Positions 44,542-54,092 of a DNA stretch of 64,000 nucleotides are shown one piece after another. Each line of letters starts with the position of its first letter. The stretch's first letter is position 1. The position numbers and the translations under genes were made by a program. Under the pieces are notes generated by a model. It saw only the letters and a list, made by a program, of their open reading frames with translations, made no database searches and had not been told where the DNA came from. The DNA comes from Agrobacterium sp. RAC06 (lineage in GTDB: Bacteria; Pseudomonadota; Alphaproteobacteria; Rhizobiales; Rhizobiaceae): assembly GCF_001713475.1 (NCBI RefSeq), contig NZ_CP016500.1, positions 1 to 64,000 on the forward strand, written 5' to 3'.

Positions 44542-45558
44542 TCAGCAAATGCGCATATATTGCGGATAGGGCATATGAGGCAAGTCGTTGCATTTCGCGC
44601 TGTTGGAGGAAGGCTCAAAGGGCTTGGACGATCTCGGCGACAGTGAGCATGCGCCAAGATCGTCGGTAGCGGTTACCCCCCTCACCAGTGGAAGCAGCTC
44701 GCATGCGCACCACGTCCGGAATGTGGTCGGTGTGTCGCGCCTGGAGGCTGAAGTGACGAGGTGATCCATCCCTTCGTTCTTGGCCGTCAGCATTTCGACA
44801 TAGGCTTGCGCCATACCGTCGCTCGCGCCTAACTCGCGCATCATCTGACCGAAATGGGCCATAGACAGTTCGGATGCCACGATCTCGCGACCGAGAACCT
44901 CCGACATAATCGCAGCCATCTGATCAAACGACAGGTCTTCAGGCCCGAGAAGCGGGATTGTCTCGACGCCCGTCCACTCTGGGTCCAGCAGCAAGTCTGC
45001 CGCAACCTGCGCCACGTCGGCCTTGGCCACATGTGGCAGCTTTAAGTTCGCTGGTGTCGGCTGGAAGAATTGGCCGATGGTGCGGATCGGTTCGGCCTGG
45101 CGGCCAATGTTGTCCATCAGTGAGGCGCAGGCCAGGGCGCGATAGTGGGCTCCCGTATTCGCGATCATATCGTCGACCGCCAGCGTAGCCGTCACATGAC
45201 CGGCAGGCTTCGGCCAACCGCGGCCGAGAGCTGATATGCCGACGATATGGGTCACTCTGGATCCAGGAACTGCGTCACAAAATGCCTTGGAGACACCGCC
45301 ATAGGCGGCCTCTGGCGAGGGCAGGGTGGCGTCGCCAGGCGGCAGCCAAAACACGCGGGTCACGCTGGGCAGCGCCCGCGCGATGGTATCGGCGTCAGCC
45401 ATGGAGCCCTCGACAACGTCCAAGGCAGGATTTAGCGGCAGTTTCGACGCATTGCGGGCGATGACGCGCACACTGGCACCGGCTGTGAGCAGCTGAGAAA
45501 GGACGCGGCGACCGATATCGCCCGTGGGGGTTGTTAAAAGAATCAATGCGCTCTCCAT
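44542..45558 (-). CDS. NmrA-like NAD(P)-binding protein with unusual C-terminal tail
   Basis: The 338-residue protein has an NmrA/atypical-SDR Rossmann domain (LTTPTGDIGRRVLSQLLTAG; HIVGISALGRG; ALACASLMDNIG) and a C-terminal cap (LSFDQMAAIMSEVLGREIVA). Family members normally end shortly after the PTTFRTWC region at about residue 285. Here ~50 further residues of unusual composition (Ser/Pro/Cys-rich) follow, suggesting that a frameshift or stop loss altered the end. It is divergent from an AraC gene (271 bp), its probable regulator. Confidence 0.83.
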   Translation of the reverse strand: MESALILLTTPTGDIGRRVLSQLLTAGASVRVIARNASKLPLNPALDVVEGSMADADTIARALPSVTRVFWLPPGDATLPSPEAAYGGVSKAFCDAVPGSRVTHIVGISALGRGWPKPAGHVTATLAVDDMIANTGAHYRALACASLMDNIGRQAEPIRTIGQFFQPTPANLKLPHVAKADVAQVAADLLLDPEWTGVETIPLLGPEDLSFDQMAAIMSEVLGREIVASELSMAHFGQMMRELGASDGMAQAYVEMLTAKNEGMDHLVTSASRRDTPTTFRTWCACELLPLVRGVTATDDLGACSLSPRSSKPFEPSSNSAKCNDLPHMPYPQYMRIC

Positions 45559-45829
45559 AGGGGGTTTTTGACGTTAAGTTCGCGCCAAGGTTGTTGTTCA
45601 TAGTCGAGTTGCTCAGCACAACGACCCTTTTGAAATCGACCGGAACCGAAACATGAGCCTTCGTTATCAGTGAGCGGCCAAATACGCGGCGCACAACGTT
45701 CGTTTCCTGCACCCACACATCGGTGTGCACCCGCTGAAGGTCATGACTTCAAGGCGAGCCAGAATACGTGCAGCTGCCAGATCACCTTGGTTGCCCTTTT
45801 GTTTGATGACCCAACGTAAACTCGGTTGA

Positions 45830-46846
45830 ATGAACGATCTATATATGTCAGTTCTCATTTCTGTAGAGTTCGTTCAGGATCATGTCGTGAGCCTCGCTGT
45901 CGCCGATCCCCTTTCCGACATTCTTGCTTTGCTGAGGCCACACGACTGCATCGCTGCGGGCCTTGATGCGGGTGGCGACTGGTCAGTACGGTATGCCCAT
46001 CACCCAGGTGTAAAATGCATCGGAATCCTGAAGGGGGGCTGCTGGTTGGCGATCGAGAGCCGGGGCAAACCCGTCTGGCTCGACACCGGCGACTGTGTGA
46101 TGCTGCCGCGCGGCAGAGCGTTCGTCATATCTGCAAGCGGCAGCCGTATTGGTGATGCCGCAGAGACGGTGCATTCCGCGCCATCGCATGGTGATACTGC
46201 GACGCTTGGTGGCGGCGGTGACTTCTTCATGACCGGGGCACGGTTTCTGCTGAATGGCCCGGCCTCGGAGATTTTGATGGCGACGCTGCCAGATGTGATC
46301 GCGATCCGTGCTGCGGCCAACGACCAGTCTGTAAGTGGGGAGACCGTACGCTGGGCCATTGCACAGATCGGCGTCGAGCTTCAGTTGCGCCGCCCCGGTT
46401 ACGCGAGTGCGATCGAGCATCTGTCTCATATTCTACTTACTGAGCTAATGCGGCGGCACCTGGAGGAGGGCGATGGGGGGCAGGTTGGATGGACCGCCGC
46501 GCTTGCGGACCCATTCCTTCGACGTGCTTTTGCCGCCATGCATCACGACCTCTCTAACCACTGGACCGTCGCGACACTAGCCGAGCGGGCAGGCCTGTCA
46601 CGTACCGCTTTCGCGGTTCGGTTCGCGCGGATCGTCGGGCAACCGCCGATGAGCTACATGACACTTTGGCGGATGCTATGGGCAGCCAAGAGGCTCGATC
46701 GGGATGGTACGACGGTTGCCGAAGTTGCAGCTGAGGTCGGATACTCCTCAGAAAGTGCCTTCACTGCAGCGTTTAAACGGACTTTAGGAAAGACGCCGCG
46801 ACGGTTCGTTGGCAGCACCGTGAACTCGACCTCCGGCCAAAGCTAA
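45830..46846 (+). CDS. AraC-family regulator with cupin sensor domain
   Basis: The 338-residue protein has an N-terminal cupin_6 domain (about 20-190; GVKCIGILKGGCWLAI; PVWLDTGDCVMLPRGRAFVI) and a C-terminal AraC double helix-turn-helix (VATLAERAGLSRTAFAVRFA; VAAEVGYSSESAFTAAFKRT). This type commonly sits divergent to SDR or NmrA-like genes, as here. An alternative start is five codons in. Confidence 0.9.
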   Translation: MNDLYMSVLISVEFVQDHVVSLAVADPLSDILALLRPHDCIAAGLDAGGDWSVRYAHHPGVKCIGILKGGCWLAIESRGKPVWLDTGDCVMLPRGRAFVISASGSRIGDAAETVHSAPSHGDTATLGGGGDFFMTGARFLLNGPASEILMATLPDVIAIRAAANDQSVSGETVRWAIAQIGVELQLRRPGYASAIEHLSHILLTELMRRHLEEGDGGQVGWTAALADPFLRRAFAAMHHDLSNHWTVATLAERAGLSRTAFAVRFARIVGQPPMSYMTLWRMLWAAKRLDRDGTTVAEVAAEVGYSSESAFTAAFKRTLGKTPRRFVGSTVNSTSGQS

Positions 46847-47151
46847 GCGGCTCGGCAACTGGTTTTCAAAGTCAGTGAACTGCAACGACGTGTTCGTTGA
46901 ACAAGATCTTTGCACGCGCCTGTCAAGCGCCCAAGTTTCGACAGCCGTCCAATATGCCGAGGGGCCTCGGCTCGTCTTTCTATCGGCTTGGCTCTTTTTA
47001 GAGCGCCGGAAACTTGCGGTGGAAACAACGATTGAAAACGACTGCGCATTGCGCGAGACATACCGCGTCCGCTTCAGTTCAAAGCGCAGTTAGAGGGTAC
47101 GGTCAATCTGTCGCCGCTGCACATGTCAGCCGTCCCATCACTCGAGTAGCT
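46847..47151. other. No gene recognised
   Basis: About 305 bp between the AraC gene and the nuclease gene. Short frames on both strands, including one in phase with the nuclease from 47014, show no domain. The nuclease itself begins at 47152. Confidence 0.45.
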
Positions 47152-48276
47152 ATGTTTCATTTTATCCATTCCAGCGATCTTCATCTCGGAAAGCGTTTCG
47201 GCAACTTCGAGGGTGACCTGCCCAGCCGGTTGCGCGAAGCGAGGCACCACGCAATCGCGCGGCTGGCTGCACACGCCCGCGAGCAAAACGCCAAAATGGT
47301 CCTGCTGGCTGGAGACACCTTCGATACTGAGACACCTGCACCGCATGTGCGACGACAGGCGTTTGCCGAGATGGCGGATGATCCTGCGATCAAGTGGGTG
47401 ATCTTGCCAGGTAATCACGATTCCTTGCAGGCCTCACAGCTCTGGACAGCGTTGAATGCAGAAGCGCCAGAAAACGTCGTCCTCGCCGTTGAGCCCCGGC
47501 CGATCGAACTTGCGACAGGTGTGGTCCTGTTTCCCGCACCATGCACGACGCGCCGGCCTGGCCGAGACCTGACGGAGTGGATGGACGGTCAAGCCACACC
47601 CGATGGGACGCTGCGTATTGGGCTTGCCCATGGTGCCATTCGCAATTTTTCGGAAGAGGCAGCCGCCTCCGAGGTTATTGCACCAGACCGGGCAAGGCGC
47701 GCAGGGCTCGACTATCTCGCGCTCGGCGATTGGCATGGCATGGTCAGTGTGGACCCGCGAACCCATTATTGTGGGACGCCAGAGCCGGACCGTTTCAAAC
47801 ATGATGCGCCCGGTACGGCTCTGCTGGTCACGATCGCCGGCCCATCGAGCATACCGGATATTCGAGCCTTGCCCACGGAGACATTCGCCTGGCGTCGCCT
47901 CGATCTTCATCTGCTTGAAGGCGACGCTCCAGAGCCTGCTCTCAATTCCTTGCTACCCGCCTCAAGGGAACGCAGGAACTCGCTGATCCGGGTGGTGGCA
48001 TCAGGGCATAGCCGCTTGGCAGGGCGCGCGGAGCTTGTCGCTGCCGTGGAAAGGGCAGTTCCGGATTTCGCTTTTCTGGAGCTGGACCAGGATGGATTGG
48101 TCACGGAATGCGAGCTGGAAGACCTAGACCAGATCGATCGCGGCGGCGCCCTGCGTGAAGCTGCCAATGCGCTGCTTGCCGAGTCTACAGATGAACGTCG
48201 ACCCTTGTCTGAGCGCGGGATCGCGCGGGCGGCCTTGATGCGCCTCTACTCCTATACGCAGGCGGTCACATCATGA
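47152..48276 (+). CDS. SbcD/Mre11-like DNA exonuclease subunit
   Basis: The 374-residue metallophosphoesterase starts with MFHFIHSSDLHLGKRFG (Asp-x-His metal ligands), followed by LLAGDTFDTE, LPGNHDSLQ, LAHGAIRNF and LALGDWHG, the canonical Mre11/SbcD-type nuclease motifs. I start at 47152 since an in-phase extension to 47014 lacks homology. It overlaps the ATPase gene by 4 nt. The pair should form a nuclease complex that processes DNA ends or hairpins. It is not the housekeeping SbcCD by length or pattern, but a variant widely seen in Rhizobiales. Confidence 0.88.
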   Translation: MFHFIHSSDLHLGKRFGNFEGDLPSRLREARHHAIARLAAHAREQNAKMVLLAGDTFDTETPAPHVRRQAFAEMADDPAIKWVILPGNHDSLQASQLWTALNAEAPENVVLAVEPRPIELATGVVLFPAPCTTRRPGRDLTEWMDGQATPDGTLRIGLAHGAIRNFSEEAAASEVIAPDRARRAGLDYLALGDWHGMVSVDPRTHYCGTPEPDRFKHDAPGTALLVTIAGPSSIPDIRALPTETFAWRRLDLHLLEGDAPEPALNSLLPASRERRNSLIRVVASGHSRLAGRAELVAAVERAVPDFAFLELDQDGLVTECELEDLDQIDRGGALREAANALLAESTDERRPLSERGIARAALMRLYSYTQAVTS

Positions 48277-50897
48277 AGATCTCGGCCATACGCCTCTTCA
48301 ATGTCAAACGGTTCGCCGGTCGCGGCGTTGCCATCGAAGGTATCGGAGATGGCGTGAACGTGCTTTGCGCCGCCAATGAGTTCGGCAAGTCGACGAGCTT
48401 TGAAGCCTTGCATGCACTCTTTTTCCAACCTCATTCAGGCACTCCGGGCGATGTCCAGAAATTGCGCCCCTATAGCGGTGGGAATCCGTTGGTCGAGGCC
48501 GATATCACGACCGGCGAGGGCAGCTTCCGAGTTACCAAGCAATACTATGGTGGGCGGTCAGCCCGAGTGGTGGATCTGGCATCGGGCCGGCTCGTCGCCC
48601 AGGCCGATGAGGCAGAAAACTTCATCACCAGCCTGATCAGGGGAGGGACCTCCGGACCTGCGGGTCTCCTCTGGGTGCGCCAAGGCATCACCGGTATTGA
48701 GAAGCGAAGCCGCACCGAGGAAGAGGGGGAAAAACAGGTTCGTCAGAGCTTGCTCGAATCCGTCCAGGGAGAGGTGGAAGCCGTCACCGGCGGGCGCCGG
48801 ATGGCCGAGATCATGGCGGCAGCCAAGGAAGCCCTCTCAGACATGGTCACGGCGACCGGCAGACCGAAAGCTGGCGGTCGCTATGCAGCTGCGATTGAGG
48901 AACGGGATAGGCTCGCCAATGATGAGGCGCGGCTGGCAGCTGACGTGAGCCGCTTGCGCCAAGCGCTGGACCAACGTGCGAACGCTGCAGCGAGGCTTAT
49001 CGAAGTCGACAGCCCTTCAGAAAGAGAAGAACGCAGGGCGGCCATTCAGAAAGCCCAGAGCAGATTCGATGCCGTCAAGGCGCAGAACGAGAAACTTAAG
49101 ACGGCGGAAGCGGAACTGAAGCTCGTTCGTGAGAGGCGAAACGCAGCAGAGCGGGAACTGAAGGCGTTCATCGAAGCTCAGGAAAGGGCAGCCGTTCTGC
49201 AAGAAAATCTAGCTTCTGCACAGAGCAAGAGGACCGAAGCGATAACGCGGCGCCGCGAGGCAGCTGACACTATTAAAAAGACACGTGACGACGTTGAGCG
49301 CGCGGAGACTGAGGAGCAGGAGCTCCGGGAGCGGCTTGCCCGCTTCGACGCGGCAACAAAGGCACGCGAGGCGTACGAGCGTCTGGCAGACCTGAAGCAA
49401 CGCTTGGCCGAGGCAGAGAAGGTCCGTCAGAGCATTGAAGAGAGTGAGGCGCAACGCGTCCTCCTGCAAATCTCGGCAAGGTCCATCGAAGAGCTGCAAG
49501 CATGCGAAGTCGAAATCGCCAAGCTCCGTGCCTTCGATGAGGCCGCTCGCCCCTCAGTCTCAATCCACTACGAGGCAGAGGCGGCCGGAAGGGTGACCCT
49601 CGACGGCAAGCCTTTGACAGATGGGGAAGACCGGACCTACGACGGACAGGCTTGGCTTGAAGTCGAAGGAATTGGGACAATCATCCTGCGATCCAACCGC
49701 CCTGGTCGGGATGATAATCAACTGGCGCTGGGAGAAGCGGCACGAACCGCCCTCCTGGCTTCAATGGGCGTCGATAGCCTCTCTGCAGCGCGAGACAGGC
49801 AAGCCAGGGCACAGCTGGCCGATGGTGACCTGCGGGGATTGCGGGCCCGGCTGTCCTTCATTGCTCCAGAGGGTTTGGCGAAACTCAGACAGGACGTGGC
49901 TACGGGTGACGCGATCAGCCTCGAGGTTCTCGACCTGAGCGAAGATCCGACATTGCTTAGCACCCAGCTGGCACAAGCCGAAGACCGCCGCAAGCAGGCG
50001 CGTCTCGCCCTCCGAGAGGTAGAGCCAGACCAGTCTCGTGCCGATGAAGCTTTCGTCGCCACTGAAACGACATTGACCTCCCTCCTGTCCGATCGGGCGC
50101 AGGTGGATGCTATCCTGGGGCCGGAAGAAGCTCGTGCAGAGCGCGCGCGCTCGTTGTCGACCACGCTGACCGATCTGGATCAATCCCTTTCTGAGGCGGA
50201 GGCACATGTCCTGAAATTGGGTGCAGATGCCGGGGATCTCGCGTCGATCGAGGCGGCGCTGACGCGTGCTCGCTCGATCGAAGCAGCAGTCGACAAAGAG
50301 ATAAATGCGCTGCGGGAGACCATGGCCGGACTGAACGCAGAGATACGGGCGCAATCCGAAGAGGCCGTGGAAGAAAAATGGCGCGAGACTTCGGAGGCGC
50401 TCACTGCGGCGACCGCGCGGGTGGCTGCATACGAGAAGGAGGTGGCGGTCCTGCAGCGTGTGACTGCCGCCTTGGAAAATGCCAGGTCTGAGGCTCGCGA
50501 ACTCTACCTCAAGCCTGTCATGGCTGAGCTCGGACCGCTGCTGAGACTTCTTTTCGACGATGTCTCGATCACCTTTGATGACAGGACGCTTCTGCCCCAG
50601 ACCATTTTGCGTAATGGACAGGAAGAAGACGTCGACCGCCTGAGCGGCGGTATGCGGGAGCAGCTGTCCATACTGACGCGATTGGCCTTTGCGAGGCTTC
50701 TCGCACGTGACGGCCGGCCCGCGCCCGTCATCCTCGATGATGCCCTGGTCTATTCGGACGACGACCGCATTGAGAAGATGTTCGACGCCCTCCACAGGCA
50801 GTCTCGGGACCAGCAGATTATCGTGTTCTCCTGTCGGCAGCGTGCGTTTCAGAAGCTCGGAGGAAATGTGCTGCAAATGAAGGACTGGCAGACGTAG
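48273..50897 (+). CDS. SbcC/YhaN-like AAA ATPase, SMC type
   Basis: The 874-residue protein has an N-terminal ATPase half (FNVKRFAGRGVAIEGI; Walker A in AANEFGKSTSFEALH), two long Ala/Glu/Arg-rich coiled-coil arms (about 180-400 and 560-740) around a central globular part, and a C-terminal ATPase half with signature LSGGMREQLSILTRLAFARL and Walker B PAPVILDDALVYSDDD. I see no clear zinc-hook CxxC at the arm apex; instead there is a beta-rich insert (about 420-500). It partners the overlapping nuclease gene. It probably tethers or scans DNA ends. Confidence 0.87.
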   Translation: MKISAIRLFNVKRFAGRGVAIEGIGDGVNVLCAANEFGKSTSFEALHALFFQPHSGTPGDVQKLRPYSGGNPLVEADITTGEGSFRVTKQYYGGRSARVVDLASGRLVAQADEAENFITSLIRGGTSGPAGLLWVRQGITGIEKRSRTEEEGEKQVRQSLLESVQGEVEAVTGGRRMAEIMAAAKEALSDMVTATGRPKAGGRYAAAIEERDRLANDEARLAADVSRLRQALDQRANAAARLIEVDSPSEREERRAAIQKAQSRFDAVKAQNEKLKTAEAELKLVRERRNAAERELKAFIEAQERAAVLQENLASAQSKRTEAITRRREAADTIKKTRDDVERAETEEQELRERLARFDAATKAREAYERLADLKQRLAEAEKVRQSIEESEAQRVLLQISARSIEELQACEVEIAKLRAFDEAARPSVSIHYEAEAAGRVTLDGKPLTDGEDRTYDGQAWLEVEGIGTIILRSNRPGRDDNQLALGEAARTALLASMGVDSLSAARDRQARAQLADGDLRGLRARLSFIAPEGLAKLRQDVATGDAISLEVLDLSEDPTLLSTQLAQAEDRRKQARLALREVEPDQSRADEAFVATETTLTSLLSDRAQVDAILGPEEARAERARSLSTTLTDLDQSLSEAEAHVLKLGADAGDLASIEAALTRARSIEAAVDKEINALRETMAGLNAEIRAQSEEAVEEKWRETSEALTAATARVAAYEKEVAVLQRVTAALENARSEARELYLKPVMAELGPLLRLLFDDVSITFDDRTLLPQTILRNGQEEDVDRLSGGMREQLSILTRLAFARLLARDGRPAPVILDDALVYSDDDRIEKMFDALHRQSRDQQIIVFSCRQRAFQKLGGNVLQMKDWQT

Positions 50898-51266
50898 GGC
50901 CGCTTCGACAGCGTTCTATGTTCGTATCCCCCTCAAGACCTCAGTGAAGAACGTATCAACAGATACTGCCTTGTGACCGCGTGGCCCGATGGACCGCGAA
51001 GCTTGAGCGTCACACAGCGATGCAAGTCGGGCTGACCAAACCTCTGAAAAGTGCCTGGATCAATGACACGTCAATAGGCGCTTGTATGGACGCGAGGCTC
51101 CTATGATTGCGAAAGCAGGCCGCTCGTCTGAATTCCCCACGTGATCGACGGCTCTTACAATGTGAGACGCAATGGAAAGCCAAGATTGCGGACGAAGTCC
51201 CTTTCTGTAGGCTTGCACAAGAGCTGGATCATGCCAATCGTGCCAGTCGACAATAGGGAGGATACT
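50898..51266. other. Intergenic, probable promoter region of the TRAP/sugar-acid operon
   Basis: 369 bp with no gene recognised. The ribosome binding site GGGAGGA lies just before 51267. A TTGCAC at about 51214 could be a -35 box, but no good -10 follows, so I do not call a promoter. Confidence 0.4.
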
Positions 51267-52253
51267 ATGAGACACACAATCTTCGGAAGCATCGCTGCAC
51301 TCGTCATTGCGGGTTTGACCGCCTCTGCAGGTCCGACTGCAGCGCAAGAACACAGTCTTCGCATCGGCTCGGTTCAAGCTGAAAACGATCCAATCATTCG
51401 CGGCTTTAACGAATTCAAGCGTCTGGTCGAGGAGCGTTCGAACGGCCGGATCGAGATTCTGGTATATCCAAACGGCCAATTGGGCGACACGCAGGAAGTC
51501 CAGGATCAGGCATTGGCGGGTGGAAACGTCGCGGCCTTTACCGACCCAAATCTTCTGGCGACCTTCAAGCCTGAATTCGGCATTATCGGTGCACCCTATG
51601 TCTTTGAGAGCTACGAAGACGCTGACCGCTTCACTTCATCGCAGACCTTCAAGAAATGGGCTGAAGACCTGCGAGCTGAGAGCGGGTTCGTGACGCTTGC
51701 CTTCAACTGGTATCAAGGTCCTCGCAACTTGATGACCAAGAAGCCGATCGCAAGTCGAGCTGATGTGAACGGTTTGCGGATACGCACCCCGGGCGCGCCT
51801 GTTTGGGTCGCCGCGGGCAAGGCGCTTGGCGGCACGCCAACCCCCATGGCCTGGGGCGAAGTCTATTCCGCACTGCAATTGGGAGCCATTGATGGTGTCG
51901 AATCCCAGCCTTCGGGCGCCGTCGGATCGAAGTTTCACGAAGTCACTACGCACGTTACCAAGACGGAGCACATTCACCTGATTACCGGGATAGTGGTGGG
52001 AGACCTCTGGTGGAAGACACTTTCCCCCGAAGATCAGGCTTTGGTGCAAGAGGCGGCAGTTGAGGGAGGTCGCTTCATGTCGAACCTTGTTGTCGGCCAG
52101 CTGGAGCAAGACTTTGCAAAAATGCAGGCTGCCGGCGTCACCATCTCCGATATCGATAAGGCTGAGTTTAAGGCTGCTGCCGCCGTAGAGCTTGAGGCAC
52201 TCGGACTGATGCCGGCCCTGGAAGCCGTCCGGTCAGAACTCGGTCGAAACTGA
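51267..52253 (+). CDS. TRAP transporter substrate-binding protein, DctP family
   Basis: The 328-residue protein has a Sec signal (GSIAALVIAGLTASAGPTAA, cleavage near AQE) and a DctP-type binding domain. The conserved carboxylate-binding Arg region is visible (ADVNGLRIRTPGAPVW), as is the early GRIEILVYPNGQLGDTQE. It binds an organic acid, very likely a sugar acid given the downstream uronate-dehydrogenase-like gene. The start at 51267 has GGGAGGA upstream. A GC hairpin after the stop (52269-52301) may raise its expression over the permease. Confidence 0.93.
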   Translation: MRHTIFGSIAALVIAGLTASAGPTAAQEHSLRIGSVQAENDPIIRGFNEFKRLVEERSNGRIEILVYPNGQLGDTQEVQDQALAGGNVAAFTDPNLLATFKPEFGIIGAPYVFESYEDADRFTSSQTFKKWAEDLRAESGFVTLAFNWYQGPRNLMTKKPIASRADVNGLRIRTPGAPVWVAAGKALGGTPTPMAWGEVYSALQLGAIDGVESQPSGAVGSKFHEVTTHVTKTEHIHLITGIVVGDLWWKTLSPEDQALVQEAAVEGGRFMSNLVVGQLEQDFAKMQAAGVTISDIDKAEFKAAAAVELEALGLMPALEAVRSELGRN

Positions 52254-52268
52254 GCGTTCAGGAATTAA

Positions 52269-52301
52269 GGCGGCGCCGGCTTGAATGGAGGCGGCGCCGT
52301 C
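52269..52301 (+). promoter_or_regulatory. Stable hairpin between DctP and DctQ genes
   Basis: CGGCGCCG occurs at 52271-52278 and 52292-52299; each is self-complementary and they pair with each other, extended by G-T and G-C to a 10-bp stem with a 13-nt loop. With no T-run, it is more likely a 3'-stabiliser of the binding-protein message or a pause site than a full terminator. Confidence 0.5.
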
Positions 52302-52323
52302 GTCTGTGAGGAGGCAGAACAAA

Positions 52324-52806
52324 ATGGGCGAATTCTATCTCAGACTGCGTAAGGCTGAGGTTTGGCTCGCGGCGCTCGCACTTTGTGGCGTAGTCGGGCT
52401 GGTGACATGGGCGACCCTGACACGGGTTCTGGGTGTACCCAGCATTTGGGTGATCGAAGTAACGCAGATACTCTTCGCCTGGACATGCCTTCTATCGGCA
52501 TCAGTGGCTTATCGGAACGCGACCCTGTTTTCTGTCGATTTCCTCTCGATGCGGTTACCGAAACGGTACAGGGCAGCCTTGCGGCTTGTTCAAGCGATAC
52601 TTGTCCTTGGTATGGTCGTTTGGCTTGCAATCGTTGCGCTCGATTTTGTTGCTTTGGCGGATCGCCGGACGCTCCCTTTGACCGGGATACCGTTTTCCTT
52701 TGTGGCGGCAACCATCCCTGTTGCATGCATAATGATGGCACTGACCAGCCTTGAAACAATCATGGACGTCCTGCAGAGCGCGAGTGCGCCGGAAGAGAGC
52801 TTGTAA
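52324..52806 (+). CDS. TRAP transporter small permease, DctQ family
   Basis: The 160-residue membrane protein has four helices (about 12-35, 47-70, 88-110 and 130-150), the DctQ layout. The start at 52324 has GAGGAGG 8 nt upstream; an in-frame ATG 39 nt earlier lacks one. It overlaps DctM by 1 nt, and the two form the membrane part of the Na+-driven importer. Confidence 0.92.
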   Translation: MGEFYLRLRKAEVWLAALALCGVVGLVTWATLTRVLGVPSIWVIEVTQILFAWTCLLSASVAYRNATLFSVDFLSMRLPKRYRAALRLVQAILVLGMVVWLAIVALDFVALADRRTLPLTGIPFSFVAATIPVACIMMALTSLETIMDVLQSASAPEESL

Positions 52807-54092
52807 TGCTGCTGCTTGGTGTCGGACTTTTTCTCTTGGCCGTCTTGATCGGCTTGCCTGTAGCCTTTGCGCTTCTCCTAGCATCAGCACCAACATTCCT
52901 GACGGGCGAATACCTGCCGCCGCAAATCGCCGTTCAAAAAATGGTAGCGGTGACGCAATCCTATTCCTTGATGGCAATTCCGTTCTTTGTCTTGGCGGGC
53001 AATATCATGGTTGCCTCCGGCATTGCCGAGCGTCTGGTTCAGTTCAGCAAGGTGATGGTGGGTTGGACTGTGGGAGGCCTTGCCCAGGTGTCCATCATAC
53101 TGAGCCTGGTCATGGGCGGGATATCAGGATCTGCCGTCGCAGATGCGGCCATGCAATCGCGCCTGCTCGGGGGGCCGATGATTGCCAAGGGGTATTCTCG
53201 CGGCTTTGCAGCCGGCGTCATCACCTATTCATCGATCATCACGGCCCTTATCCCGCCGTCGATTGGGTTGATCGTTTTTGGTGTGATTGCAAATGTCTCG
53301 GTTGGCCGTCTTTTGCTTGCGGGGATCATTCCCGGACTGATTCTGACGGTCGCCCTGATGGTTTACACCTGGATTGCTGCCGCACGCGCTGGTTACGGCG
53401 CTGATGACATGCCACGGCCGACCTTGAAGGATGTGACCAATGCCACGCTGCGCGCGTTCTGGGCGTTGATGTTCCCGGTCTTTCTGCTCGTGGGTTTCCG
53501 TTTTGGGATCTTCACCGCCACAGAGGCCGGTGCATTCGTGGTGTTGTATTCTACGTTTATCGGCTTCTTCGTCTATGGTGAATTGACCTTCTCCAAATTG
53601 GTCGAGGCTCTGCGCCAGTCCCTTTCCGATATCGGCATGATCATGTTCATAATCATTGTCGCGGCTGTGCTGGGCCACGTAATCGTTTTGGAACAGGCTC
53701 CCGCCGGAATGGCGCAAGCGCTTGGGGCGGTAACGCAGAACCCCACGCTCACTCTTTTGCTGGTGCTGGGTTTCCTGGTGATTGCAGGCATGCTGATGGA
53801 GGCAACGGTGAACGTACTTTTGTTGACGCCGATTTTCCTGCCAATTCTCACCGCCCAAGGTCATGATCCGATCCATGTCGGTGTACTCATGGTGACAATT
53901 ATCACGATGGGCAGCAACACGCCGCCACTTGGAATATCTATGTTTACCGTCTGCGGTATGCTGAATGTGACGATCAGGGAATATATTCGGGGATCAACGC
54001 CTTTCTTTCTGGTTATGATGGCCGTCTTCCTGTTGCTGGCATTGGTGCCGGCACTGGTGACCTGGCTACCCTATCAGGCGATGGGCCAATGA
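52806..54092 (+). CDS. TRAP transporter large permease, DctM family
   Basis: The 428-residue protein has about 12 membrane helices and the conserved segments AIPFFVLAGNIM, GGISGSAVADAAM and GMLMEATVNVLLLTPIFLP of DctM. It overlaps DctQ by 1 nt and the uronate-dehydrogenase-like gene by 4 nt, which ties uptake to catabolism. Confidence 0.94.
   Translation: MLLLGVGLFLLAVLIGLPVAFALLLASAPTFLTGEYLPPQIAVQKMVAVTQSYSLMAIPFFVLAGNIMVASGIAERLVQFSKVMVGWTVGGLAQVSIILSLVMGGISGSAVADAAMQSRLLGGPMIAKGYSRGFAAGVITYSSIITALIPPSIGLIVFGVIANVSVGRLLLAGIIPGLILTVALMVYTWIAAARAGYGADDMPRPTLKDVTNATLRAFWALMFPVFLLVGFRFGIFTATEAGAFVVLYSTFIGFFVYGELTFSKLVEALRQSLSDIGMIMFIIIVAAVLGHVIVLEQAPAGMAQALGAVTQNPTLTLLLVLGFLVIAGMLMEATVNVLLLTPIFLPILTAQGHDPIHVGVLMVTIITMGSNTPPLGISMFTVCGMLNVTIREYIRGSTPFFLVMMAVFLLLALVPALVTWLPYQAMGQ

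Noticed and set aside
46875..47093. Short frames between the AraC and SbcD-like genes
   Set aside because: No domains, and the nuclease homology starts cleanly at 47152.
51060..51479. Minus-strand 139-codon frame over the start of the DctP gene
   Set aside because: It overlaps the signal peptide of a well-supported gene and has no family resemblance.
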